From CAZCAC01 sp964496575 (GTDB lineage: Bacteria; Planctomycetota; UBA1135; GCA-002686595), in assembly GCA_964496575.1 (NCBI GenBank), contig CAZCAC010000012.1, positions 38,782 through 102,781 of the forward strand: 64,000 nucleotides of DNA, in the 5' to 3' direction. A model generated the notes under the pieces. That model saw only the letters and a list, made by a program, of their open reading frames with translations. It was not told where the DNA came from and made no database searches. Shown piece by piece: positions 34,517 to 41,865 of the stretch; positions within the stretch are counted from its first letter, which is position 1, and each line of letters begins with the position of its first letter. A program made the translations under genes and the position numbers.

Positions 34517-35192
34517 CGGAGTGGAGGGCGAAGCGGTATCCCTTCCCGCGGACGGTTTCGATGAGCTTGGGCCCCTCCGAACGCAATCGCCGGCGCAGGC
34601 GGGCGATGTACACGTCGACGAGGTTGGTCTCCGGGTCGAACTCGATTCCCCATACGTCTCGCAGGAGCTCGGCGCGAGAAACGACCTGGCCTTCTGCGCG
34701 AACCAGGGCGAGCAGGAGGTCGAACTCCTTGGTGGCGAGGTCGAACGACTCGCTGCCCGAGCTCACGCGCCGTTTGACCAGGTCGATCCGCAGCGGGCCG
34801 CTCTCGACCAGCGGGGTGTACGATCGACGACGGATCACCGCCTCCATTCGCGCCAGGAGCTCGCTCAGGTCGAAGGGCTTGATGATGTAGTCGTCCGCAC
34901 CCAGCTCGAGACCTTTCACGCGCTCCTCGACCGCGTCTCGGGCGGTGACGAAGATCGCCGGAGTCAGGTCACCGGACTCCCGGAGTCGCTCGAGCACCTG
35001 CCAGCCGCTCGCGTCCGGCATCATCACGTCGAGGAGGATGAGGTCGAAGTGGCCGAGCACACGCCGATCCAGGATCTCCAGAGCTTCGGCTCCGCTGCGA
35101 GCCTCCTCGCTGTCGATCCCGCTGTCGGAAAGGCCGTCGCGTAGGTAGGCGCGAAATCGCGGATCGTCATCCACCACCAGGACCCTGACCAT
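34509..35192 (-). CDS. OmpR-family response regulator
   Basis: 227 aa. Receiver domain: VLVVDDDPRF (acidic residues), LILLDVMMPDASGWQVL (phospho-Asp), FVTARD and YIIKPFDLSELLARM. OmpR/PhoB winged helix: FDLATKEFDLLLALVRAEGQVVSR, NLVDVYIARLRRRL and IETVRGKGYRF. The start is the ATG at 35192; the longer open frame to 35285 is not needed. It is coupled by overlap to the kinase downstream. The 171 bp between it and the cytochrome gene is the natural place for an autoregulated divergent promoter. Confidence 0.95.
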   Translation of the reverse strand: MVRVLVVDDDPRFRAYLRDGLSDSGIDSEEARSGAEALEILDRRVLGHFDLILLDVMMPDASGWQVLERLRESGDLTPAIFVTARDAVEERVKGLELGADDYIIKPFDLSELLARMEAVIRRRSYTPLVESGPLRIDLVKRRVSSGSESFDLATKEFDLLLALVRAEGQVVSRAELLRDVWGIEFDPETNLVDVYIARLRRRLRSEGPKLIETVRGKGYRFALHSDD

Positions 35193-35363
35193 GACGCGAG
35201 GGTAACCGGGAGTCAGGGGGTCCCGCAAGCGACGCCGGACGGCGGGGCTCGGCGGAGACCCCGCGGCGGATGACAGCCTTGTCATCGTCCTTTTCCGGCG
35301 GATGTGCCGTCATACACGGGTCATCTGCCACCCGATGCACCCCAAGAAGAGGATGGAACCCTC

Positions 35364-37694
35364 ATGAACCGCGTCCTTGCCGCTTCGCTCCTCACGCTCT
35401 CCGCCCTCGCCACCGGGGCCTTGATCTCTCGGCCGGCGACCTCGGGCCCCCTCGCCGACAGCTGGACCCTGATCGGCTGGAACGATCTCGGCATGCACTG
35501 CATGGACTCCGACTACGAGGTCTTCAGCGTGCTGCCCCCCTTCAACAGCGTGGTCGCGCACATCGTCGACGAGGACGGTGACCTGATCGATCTCCCGGTC
35601 GGCGTGACCGTGACCTACCGAGCGATCGCCGATCCGACGGGGTCGATCAACACGACCTCACGGGACAAGACGAATTTCTGGGAGCGCGTCCAGCAGCTGT
35701 ACGGCGCCAGCCTCGCTCCCGACGAGGGGTTGGCCGGCAACGACATGCCCGGCACGGCGAACACGCCGCAGCCAATGCACTTCGACTCGGCCCACAACTG
35801 GTTCATCGCCGAGGGAGTTCCGATCACGCCGGTGGACGATGACGGCCGGCCGAACAACTACCCGATGATGCGTCTGGAGACGCGCGATTCGGGGGGAGTG
35901 CTGCGGGCGTCGACCGACGTCGTGCTCCCGGTCTCCGACGAGATGGACTGCCGCATCTGTCACGCCTCCGGCGCCGGCCCCGACGCGCGCCCCGCCGCCG
36001 GGTGGGTCAACCGCTCCAACAACTTCGAGCGCGACTACCGCCTCAACATCCTGCGGCTGCACGACGAGCGGCAGGCTCTCAACCCGCAGTACCAGGCGGC
36101 CCTGGCCCACTTCGGCTTCGAGGCGAGCGGACTCTACGATACGGTGGAGCTGACCGATCGCGCGATCCTCTGCTCCACCTGCCACCGCTCGAACGCCCTG
36201 CCCGGAACCGGCTTCGGCACGATTCCCCCGCTGACCACGGCGGTGCACGGTGGCCACGCGAACGCCTTCGACCCGCTCAGCGGAATGACGCTGGAGGCTT
36301 CCGAGAACCGCGCGTCCTGCTACCGCTGCCACCCCGGCTCGGAGACGCGCTGCCTGCGCGGCGCGATGGGTAGCGCCGTGGCCGGCGACGGGACGATGGA
36401 GATGCAGTGCCAGAGCTGTCACGGCTCGATGTCCGAGGTCGGTGACCCCCTGCGCGAGGGCTGGTTCGAGGAGCCCAACTGCCAGAGCTGCCACACCGGA
36501 ACGGCGACGCACAACAACGGCCGCATCCGCTACACGAGCAGCTTCGAGCCGAACGGCGACGAGCGGGTCGCGGTGAACCAGACCTTCGCCACCAATGACG
36601 ACACGCCGGCGACGGGGCTCGACCTCTACCGCTTCTCCGAGGGGCACGGCGGCCTGCAGTGCTCCGCCTGCCACGGATCGACTCACGCGATCTACCCGTC
36701 CTCTCACGAGAACGACAACATCCAGAACATCGCGCTGCAGGGACATGCCGGTACGATCACCGACTGCGAGGCCTGCCACCAGGAGAGCCCCGAGACGGTG
36801 ACCGGTGGACCTCACGGGATGCACCGCATCGGCCAGGAGTGGATCAGCGACCACCCTGACGTCGTCGAGCACCAGGGGCCGCAGCAATGCCGCCTGTGCC
36901 ACGGAGTCGATTACCGCGGCACGGTTCTCTCCCGGGCGCAGGGCAGCCGGGTGATCAATTCCAAGTTCGGGCAGAAGCACTTCTGGGAGGGGTATCAGAT
37001 CGGCTGCTACGACTGCCACGATGGGCCCAACGACGACGACCACAACTACAACACCCCGCCGACAGTCCAGGACGAGACCGCGTCGACCCCCGCCGGCATT
37101 CCCGTCACCGTCGACCTCTCGGCGAACGACGTCAACGGAAACACGCCGACCTTGCGGATCGTCTCGCAACCGAAGAGCGGGACCGTAGCCCTGGCCGGCA
37201 CGCAGGCGACCTACTACCCCTTCGTCGGGTTCGCCGGCGACGACAGCTTCACCTTCGCGGCGTCGGACGACGAGAGCGAGTCGGCGCTGGGTACCGTCTG
37301 GTTGACGGTGACGGCCAATCAGACGAACTTCGGCGACGGCCACCCGGGCACCCACGGAGTTCCCGACCTGCTCGCCGGGGCGGTTCCCTCGCTGGGCACC
37401 AATGTTCCCGTCCACTACGGCAACTCGGCCGGGACGGGCACGGTCGGGTTCCTCATCCGCGGCGATCGCGCGATCTACCAGCCGACGCCCTGGGACGGCT
37501 CCCTGCTGGTCGTCGCCAAGGGACGCCAGCAGGTGATGCAGCTCCCGCCGCGCGGACTGGATCGCGTCGTCCCGATCGCCAACGATCCCTCGCGCATCGG
37601 CGAAAACATCCTGTTGCAGCTCCTGGTGCGTGACCCTGGCGCCAGCGGTGGCCTCGCGTTCTCGCGCGGCTTGCGGCTGACGATCGGCGAGTGA
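35364..37694 (+). CDS. Secreted nine-heme cytochrome c with Ig-like domain
   Basis: 776 aa from the ATG at 35364, the start of a signal peptide (VLAASLLTLSALATGALIS). Nine CxxCH motifs are visible: CRICH, CSTCH, CYRCH, CQSCH (twice), CSACH, CEACH, CRLCH and CYDCH. The hemes lie between about residues 200 and 560. They are followed by a cadherin/Ig-like domain (PVTVDLSANDVNGNTPTLRI, YYPFVGFAGDDSFTFAASD), a frequent partner in planctomycete secreted proteins. The N-terminal ~180 residues (WNDLGMHCMDSDYEVFSVLPP) are conserved-looking but unnamed. Likely extracellular or periplasmic electron transfer. It is divergent from a two-component system that may control it. Confidence 0.9.
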   Translation: MNRVLAASLLTLSALATGALISRPATSGPLADSWTLIGWNDLGMHCMDSDYEVFSVLPPFNSVVAHIVDEDGDLIDLPVGVTVTYRAIADPTGSINTTSRDKTNFWERVQQLYGASLAPDEGLAGNDMPGTANTPQPMHFDSAHNWFIAEGVPITPVDDDGRPNNYPMMRLETRDSGGVLRASTDVVLPVSDEMDCRICHASGAGPDARPAAGWVNRSNNFERDYRLNILRLHDERQALNPQYQAALAHFGFEASGLYDTVELTDRAILCSTCHRSNALPGTGFGTIPPLTTAVHGGHANAFDPLSGMTLEASENRASCYRCHPGSETRCLRGAMGSAVAGDGTMEMQCQSCHGSMSEVGDPLREGWFEEPNCQSCHTGTATHNNGRIRYTSSFEPNGDERVAVNQTFATNDDTPATGLDLYRFSEGHGGLQCSACHGSTHAIYPSSHENDNIQNIALQGHAGTITDCEACHQESPETVTGGPHGMHRIGQEWISDHPDVVEHQGPQQCRLCHGVDYRGTVLSRAQGSRVINSKFGQKHFWEGYQIGCYDCHDGPNDDDHNYNTPPTVQDETASTPAGIPVTVDLSANDVNGNTPTLRIVSQPKSGTVALAGTQATYYPFVGFAGDDSFTFAASDDESESALGTVWLTVTANQTNFGDGHPGTHGVPDLLAGAVPSLGTNVPVHYGNSAGTGTVGFLIRGDRAIYQPTPWDGSLLVVAKGRQQVMQLPPRGLDRVVPIANDPSRIGENILLQLLVRDPGASGGLAFSRGLRLTIGE

Positions 37695-37755
37695 GGTCGT
37701 AGATCCCCCCTTGATGGAAGGCGAGTCCGTCTCGGCGGGCTCGCCTTCCTCTGTC

Positions 37756-38904
37756 TCAGATCCGCTCGCGCAGCTGGCGAGACGCAGCCACCATGCTGCG
37801 CAGCTTCGCCGCGGCGGTCTGCTCATCGTTCACGCAGCGGTTGGCGAAGCAGCCGAAGCCGCAGTCGGGGTTGAGGAAGATCTGCTCGGGGCGGTAATGC
37901 TCCAGGGCGCGCTCCACGCGCGCGACGATCTCGGCGGGATCCTCCGCCACGCTGGTGCGGGGATTCACCACCCCGAGGCCGATCTCGCGGTCGGAGAGCT
38001 CGGCCCCGACCACCTCGATGTCGCCGGCGCGGGGCGTCGCGTACTCCAGCACGAACTGGTCCGCGCGCATCTCCCGGAAGGCGGGGAGCAGCCCGGTGTA
38101 GTCGCCGGTGAGCAGCACCTCCTCCTTGCGGCTCCAGTTCCCGCGGCACACGTGCAACCCGATCCGCGGCCCGGAGATCCCCTCCACCACCGCGTTGAAC
38201 AACTCGGCGGCGTAGGCCAGCTCGGCACCCGCATCACGGCGGGTGGCCAGGGTCGCTCACATGAACGTGCGGCGCTCGTTGTCGTCCGACATGACGATCT
38301 CGGTGAGCACCGGTTCGTCGAACTGCACGAACTCCGCCCCCTCGTCGGCCAGCTCCTGGAGCTCCTCGCGCAAGAGCGCGACGACATCGCGGCCGAGGTC
38401 GAGCTTGTCCTCGTAGCCTTGGCTGGAGAAGTGCTTGACCCACATCGCCCGGGTCAGGAGGTACGGCCCGGGCAGCGGCACCTTGACCGGCTTGTCGGTC
38501 AGCTCGCGCACGAAGCGCAGCTCGTCGACCGCCAGCGGCTCGCGGCGCGAAATCTTGCCGACGCAGGTCGGGTTGAGGATCGCCGAGGCGGGCACGTCGA
38601 GCGTGTCCAGCATCTCCTCGAAGGAGGCCTTGTCCTCGACGGTGTCGAGCATCTCGGCCAGCGACATCAGCCGGGTCCCTTCGACCTTCTCGGCGATGAA
38701 GGAGTAGAAGCTGTCGCGGCGCTGCTCGCCGTCGACGATCACGTCGACCTCGGCGTCGAGCTGGTGCTGCACGCAGCGACGCACTTCGCCGTCGGCGAAC
38801 GCGTCGAACTCCTCGCGCGAGACCCGTCCCTGGCGACGCCCGCGCAGGGCGCGGAGCAGCTCCTTCGAACGCGGCCAGGAGCCGACCTGGGTGACCTGAA
38901 ACAC
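37756..38904 (-). CDS. MetE-like zinc methyltransferase, probable selenoprotein (in-frame UGA at codon 216)
   Basis: Two reading-frame halves (38904-38257 and 38256-37756) are in the same frame and are separated only by a TGA at 38257-38259. Together they give 382 aa of the cobalamin-independent methionine synthase C-terminal type (UroD/MetE superfamily). Features: FQVTQVGSWPRSKELLRAL, DGEQRRDSFYSF, LPGPYLLTRAMW and QFDEPVLTE. The MetE-type zinc ligands are all present: H251 and C253 (GLHVCRGNW), Glu287 (VLEYATP) and C348 (NPDCGFGC). The UGA follows RTFM. In my memory of the family this position is Cys (TFMCAALA), so Sec replacing Cys is the best reading. The start is a GTG at 38904. It is last of a four-gene operon of sulfur-transfer-like proteins. 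The alternative is a pseudogene with one nonsense mutation. Confidence 0.75.
38224..38248 (-). promoter_or_regulatory. Predicted bacterial SECIS element
   Basis: In the mRNA, starting 8 nt after the UGA, GG(C)CACCCGC pairs with GCGGGUGCC to give nine base pairs with one bulged C. The apical loop is CGUGAU. The loop starts 18 nt after the UGA, and a G is among its first two bases. Both fit the published bacterial SECIS rules (loop 16-37 nt from UGA, G in the first two loop positions, upper stem of at least 4 bp). It lies in coding sequence, as bacterial SECIS elements do. Confidence 0.6.
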
Positions 38905-38920
38905 GATGGAGCTCCTGGAT

Positions 38921-39670
38921 TCAGACGATGGCGAGCTTGTAGGAGACGTCGACGGCCTTCGCGAGCGTCGCGGCCAGTGGCGAGCGACGGAGCACGTCCG
39001 CCCACACCTCGCGCACTCGCGCCTCGTCGTCGAAGGTGGAGACGAAGCACTTGACGTCGATCGAGGCGAAGGACGGATCGCCCTCCTCCAGACCGAGGTG
39101 TGCCATCACGTTCTCGAGCTTGCCGCGGACGGTCATCTCGAGGTCGTCGAGCTCGAGCCCCGCCTTGGCGCCGGCGGTGGCGAACCCGGTGCAGAGGTCG
39201 CTCGCGAGCGCACCGAGCAGCGCCTCGACCGCGGAGGGTCGCTCATCCTTCTCCTCGAAGCTCGCCGGCTGCCCGAGCGACCACGAGAAGTTGCGGCAGT
39301 AGACCTTGGTGTGCAGTGCGCCGGCCGACCGCACGCGCAGGCGCCACTCGTACTCCTTGGCGCGCTGCTTGTCGTCCTTGAGGGCTCGAGCCTCCGCCTC
39401 CGCCGTCGCGCCGCTCCCGCGGCGCAGGAAGAAACGCTTGAAGCCGTCTCCCTCGAGCGAGCCGAGGAGCTCGTGCCCGACCATCCGACACCACGGCGGC
39501 AGATCGCTGGCTACGGAGACCTCGCGACTGCGCATCTCCAGCACTCCACCTTCGGGAACGGCCAGCATGTTCTCGCGGATCAGGAGCACCAGGCCGGAGC
39601 CGCAGTCGAGGTCGCCGCCGTCGAATACGCGGTCAGGCTCGATGGCGGTGAGGTCGGTCTCGGCACCCAT
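38921..39670 (-). CDS. TusA-like domain fused to an OsmC-like domain
   Basis: 249 aa. Residues about 10-80 look like the TusA/SirA/YedF fold, with VFDGGDLDCGSGLVLLIREN, then PEGGVLEMRSRE, then PPWCRMVGHELL. The usual CPxP active site is replaced by DCGSG (C23); a second Cys is C61. Residues about 105-249 are OsmC-like (SAVEALLGALASDLCTGFATAGAKAG with the peroxidatic-type Cys). The second OsmC Cys is missing: RSPLAATL stands where HCP/CPV is usual. The start is the ATG at 39670, 11 nt after the DsrE stop; an in-frame extension to 39796 overlaps the DsrE gene and is rejected. It ends 16 nt before the MetE-like GTG. Predicted role: sulfur (or selenium) relay or thiol redox. Confidence 0.82.
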   Translation of the reverse strand: MGAETDLTAIEPDRVFDGGDLDCGSGLVLLIRENMLAVPEGGVLEMRSREVSVASDLPPWCRMVGHELLGSLEGDGFKRFFLRRGSGATAEAEARALKDDKQRAKEYEWRLRVRSAGALHTKVYCRNFSWSLGQPASFEEKDERPSAVEALLGALASDLCTGFATAGAKAGLELDDLEMTVRGKLENVMAHLGLEEGDPSFASIDVKCFVSTFDDEARVREVWADVLRRSPLAATLAKAVDVSYKLAIV

Positions 39671-39681
39671 GACCCCGTGCG

Positions 39682-40047
39682 CTAGTAGTTGACGCAGGGC
39701 GAGCCGTCGGAGAGCCACTCGACCAGCGAGGCCCCGCCGGCGGGCTCGGCGCCCTCGCAGAGCATCTCCTCGGTGATCCCGCGCTTCTTCATGCACGGCG
39801 AACAGACGAGGATCTTGCCGCCAGCCGCGACGAACTTCTCCACCAGCTCCGTCAGCGGAGCGAACGGCGCATCCTCGACGACCTTGTCCATCTCGCCCTT
39901 GACCGCGGCCCAGACGCCGTCGGTGCTGAGGAAGACCATGGTGTCCTTCTCGCTGCCCAGGGCGGCGTTGGCCACGACGAACCCGACCGTCGCCTTGTCG
40001 CCGTCTTGCTTGCAGTGGGTGATGGTGACGCAGAACTTGTTCGCCAT
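39682..40047 (-). CDS. DsrE-family sulfur-relay protein
   Basis: 121 aa. The fold pattern is DsrE/DsrF-like: KFCVTITHCKQDGDKATVGFVVANAA, DTMVFLSTDGVWAA and KILVCSPCMKKRGI, the conserved CxxC region of this family, ending in SPCVNY. Members accept or store persulfide sulfur, or act with TusA partners. In some bacteria DsrE-like and TusA-like domains are joined (YedF, linked to selenium metabolism). It sits between two TusA-like genes with gaps of 28 and 11 nt, so it is surely co-transcribed. Confidence 0.88.
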   Translation of the reverse strand: MANKFCVTITHCKQDGDKATVGFVVANAALGSEKDTMVFLSTDGVWAAVKGEMDKVVEDAPFAPLTELVEKFVAAGGKILVCSPCMKKRGITEEMLCEGAEPAGGASLVEWLSDGSPCVNY

Positions 40048-40075
40048 TGGTTTCGATCCTCGGGGAATCGGGGCG

Positions 40076-40318
40076 CTAGGAAGCGCGTTTCTCGATCAGG
40101 AAGAAGGGGGGACGGGCCTCGTGCAAGAGGTGGCCGGTCAGCCGGCACCAGGCGGGCACCTCGCGGGACGCGCCCGCATCACGCGAGGCGAGCATCAGCC
40201 GCGTCCCGGGCTCCAGCGACGCGAAGACGCCCTTGAGCTCGAGCAGAAAGTCCCCGCACCCCCGGTCGAGGGTGTCGTAGACCTCGTCGTAGTCCCACTC
40301 GCTCGGTACGCCGGCCAT
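40076..40318 (-). CDS. Small TusA-like protein lacking the CPxP motif
   Basis: 80 aa, first gene of the operon. It resembles the TusA domain of the fusion protein: RGCGDFLLELKGVFASLEPG aligns with DCGSGLVLLIREN and PEGG, and PAWCRLTGHLLHEA aligns with PPWCRMVGHELL. The two Cys are C21 and C58. Canonical TusA has CPxP at the first Cys; here it is GCGD. It is probably a sulfur-carrier variant working with the DsrE protein. The longer open frame to 40882 is antisense of the next gene. Confidence 0.75.
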   Translation of the reverse strand: MAGVPSEWDYDEVYDTLDRGCGDFLLELKGVFASLEPGTRLMLASRDAGASREVPAWCRLTGHLLHEARPPFFLIEKRAS

Positions 40319-40440
40319 GGCTCGTCTCCCCGCAAAGGGGGCGAAGATCATAGTCCCGGACCGGCAGCTCGCCAATGGGCGGTAATTGGTGTTGTTCCGG
40401 GACGGGCCGGCGATCTCGGGAGCGCCCGGTCCGCTGGGGC

Positions 40441-41679
40441 CTAGGGCGTCCAGAGGAGCTCGATGCCGTTGGAGGTGTTGAAACCGTTCGCCCCGGAGCT
40501 GCACGGAGAGCCGAACGACGCCCGGTACCAGTACTGGTAGCGCGTCGTCTCGCCGGCGGAGACCTCCCCCGCGAGGCCGAGCGGGATCGAGGTCTGGGCG
40601 CTTCCGAGGGCCGTGGACGTGCACACCTCCAGTCGGATGATGGCTCCGCCGGCACAGAGCAGCCCGTCGCCGAAGACGATGCCGTCCCCGCCGGCGATCC
40701 GGTCGCGCCCCTGGAAGAAGAGCCCCGAGTTCGACGGCTCCGCTCCGGTGACGCGGAGCTCCAGCGAGTCCGCGCCGATGCTGGCGTCCCCGTAGGCGGA
40801 GAGGCGCGCGCCCGAGGAGAAGACCCCATTGGCGCAGCCGGAGCCGGGAACGCTGCCATCGTTGTCGTTGCCGCACGGACACGGGGTTCCGCTCCCGAGG
40901 TCGCCGTAGCAGTAGCTCGTGTCGGGACGACAGTAGGTGTAGGTGACCTCGAACCAGACCCTGGCCTCCGAGTCGAAGCTGGCGGTCAACCCGCCGCAGA
41001 ACTGGCCGACCAGGGAGCCGATCGCGATCGTGTCGAACGCGACGTCGGGTGAGCTTCCGTCGGACTGGATCCAGGGCAGGAGATCCGCGGGCGTGGAGAC
41101 CTCTTGCATCGGGATGCCGAACTCCTCGTCCCAGCTGTCGAAGTAGTGGTCTTCTCCCGGAGTGCAGTCGCCGGCCGAAGGGCTGCCACTCGGCGTCCCG
41201 GTACAGTCAGCTACGCCATCGTCGCTGCCGAGCAGGAACCCTGCCGGCGTCAACACCCTGACCTCGTCCATCTGGAAGGGGATGAAACCGGTCGTCGGCG
41301 GGTCGTTGCTCGCGGCCGGCACGGCGACCGAGAGGAAATCTGCCTCCATCGCTGCGAGGCAGCAGCCATTCGTCGGGTTGTCGACGCAGACACTGCCGAC
41401 GTACCGGGCTTCGTAGGTCAGCTCGACGCTGAGCAGCTCGCCGTCGGCGGGATCGAACTTCGGGACCCGGATGACTCCGGGAGGAGCACCACCGATCCCC
41501 CAGTCCAGAGCCCCGAGGCTCGCGCAGTCGGGAGGATAGCAGGCGCTGAAGTGCTGCTGGAGCGGCGTGCTGCCGTCTGAGCAGCTCGGCGCGCCGGCAC
41601 TCTGAGGGCCGGCCGCCGGGGCGAAACCGGCCAGAGCGAACCCCGCCGTCATGGCCAGGCTGATTCCGCGGAACGTCAT
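40441..41679 (-). CDS. Secreted protein with choice-of-anchor-E-like domain and Cys-rich C-terminal cassette
   Basis: 412 aa from the ATG at 41679, which has GGAGGAGAGG upstream. A signal peptide (SLAMTAGFALAGFAPAAG) is followed by a beta-sandwich-like domain (VPKFDPADGELLSVELTYEA, DEVRVLTPAGFLLG, FEVTYTYC) that resembles the choice-of-anchor E family. The cassette (about 245-412) follows: CYGDLGSGTPCPCGNDNDG, GCANGVFSSGARLSAYG, LFFQGRDRIAGGDG, FGDGLLCAGGAIIRLEV, YQYWYRASFGSPC, GIELLWTP. Function unknown; extracellular. Confidence 0.87.
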   Translation of the reverse strand: MTFRGISLAMTAGFALAGFAPAAGPQSAGAPSCSDGSTPLQQHFSACYPPDCASLGALDWGIGGAPPGVIRVPKFDPADGELLSVELTYEARYVGSVCVDNPTNGCCLAAMEADFLSVAVPAASNDPPTTGFIPFQMDEVRVLTPAGFLLGSDDGVADCTGTPSGSPSAGDCTPGEDHYFDSWDEEFGIPMQEVSTPADLLPWIQSDGSSPDVAFDTIAIGSLVGQFCGGLTASFDSEARVWFEVTYTYCRPDTSYCYGDLGSGTPCPCGNDNDGSVPGSGCANGVFSSGARLSAYGDASIGADSLELRVTGAEPSNSGLFFQGRDRIAGGDGIVFGDGLLCAGGAIIRLEVCTSTALGSAQTSIPLGLAGEVSAGETTRYQYWYRASFGSPCSSGANGFNTSNGIELLWTP

Positions 41680-41794
41680 CCTCTCCTCCCACTCAACCGT
41701 TGTCGAAGCTCGCTGTCGAGGCGCCCACCTCGCCCGGTCCGGTCTCGAGCGCAGGTCCGGCGCGGGATCATGGTAACGCCTGGCCAGAAGATAC

Positions 41795-41834
41795 TGAACC
41801 ACCTCTGAGCGGGCCGGCCCGTTCGGAGATCGTT
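41795..41834. terminator. Palindrome downstream of the 41866 gene (family B)
   Basis: An imperfect inverted repeat centred on GGGCCGGCCC, with arms like ACCTCTGAGC / GTTCGGAGAT. It starts about 32 nt after the stop of the minus-strand gene ending at 41866. It is nearly the same as the palindrome at 44298-44338, which has the same position relative to its own upstream gene. No T-run. Confidence 0.55.
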
Positions 41835-41865
41835 GAGGCTTCTCGGCAGTCTTCGCCTACCGCGA

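Noticed and set aside
5474..38259. UGA read as a normal sense codon (alternative genetic code) instead of Sec
   Set aside because: Many clear genes here end with TGA at their expected lengths (e.g. 5074, 6265, 21252), so UGA is a normal stop in this genome.
40319..40882. 268-aa ORF joining antisense sequence to the small TusA-like protein
   Set aside because: The upstream part is an alternate frame of the secreted protein gene at 40441-41679; the TusA-like part has its own ATG at 40318.
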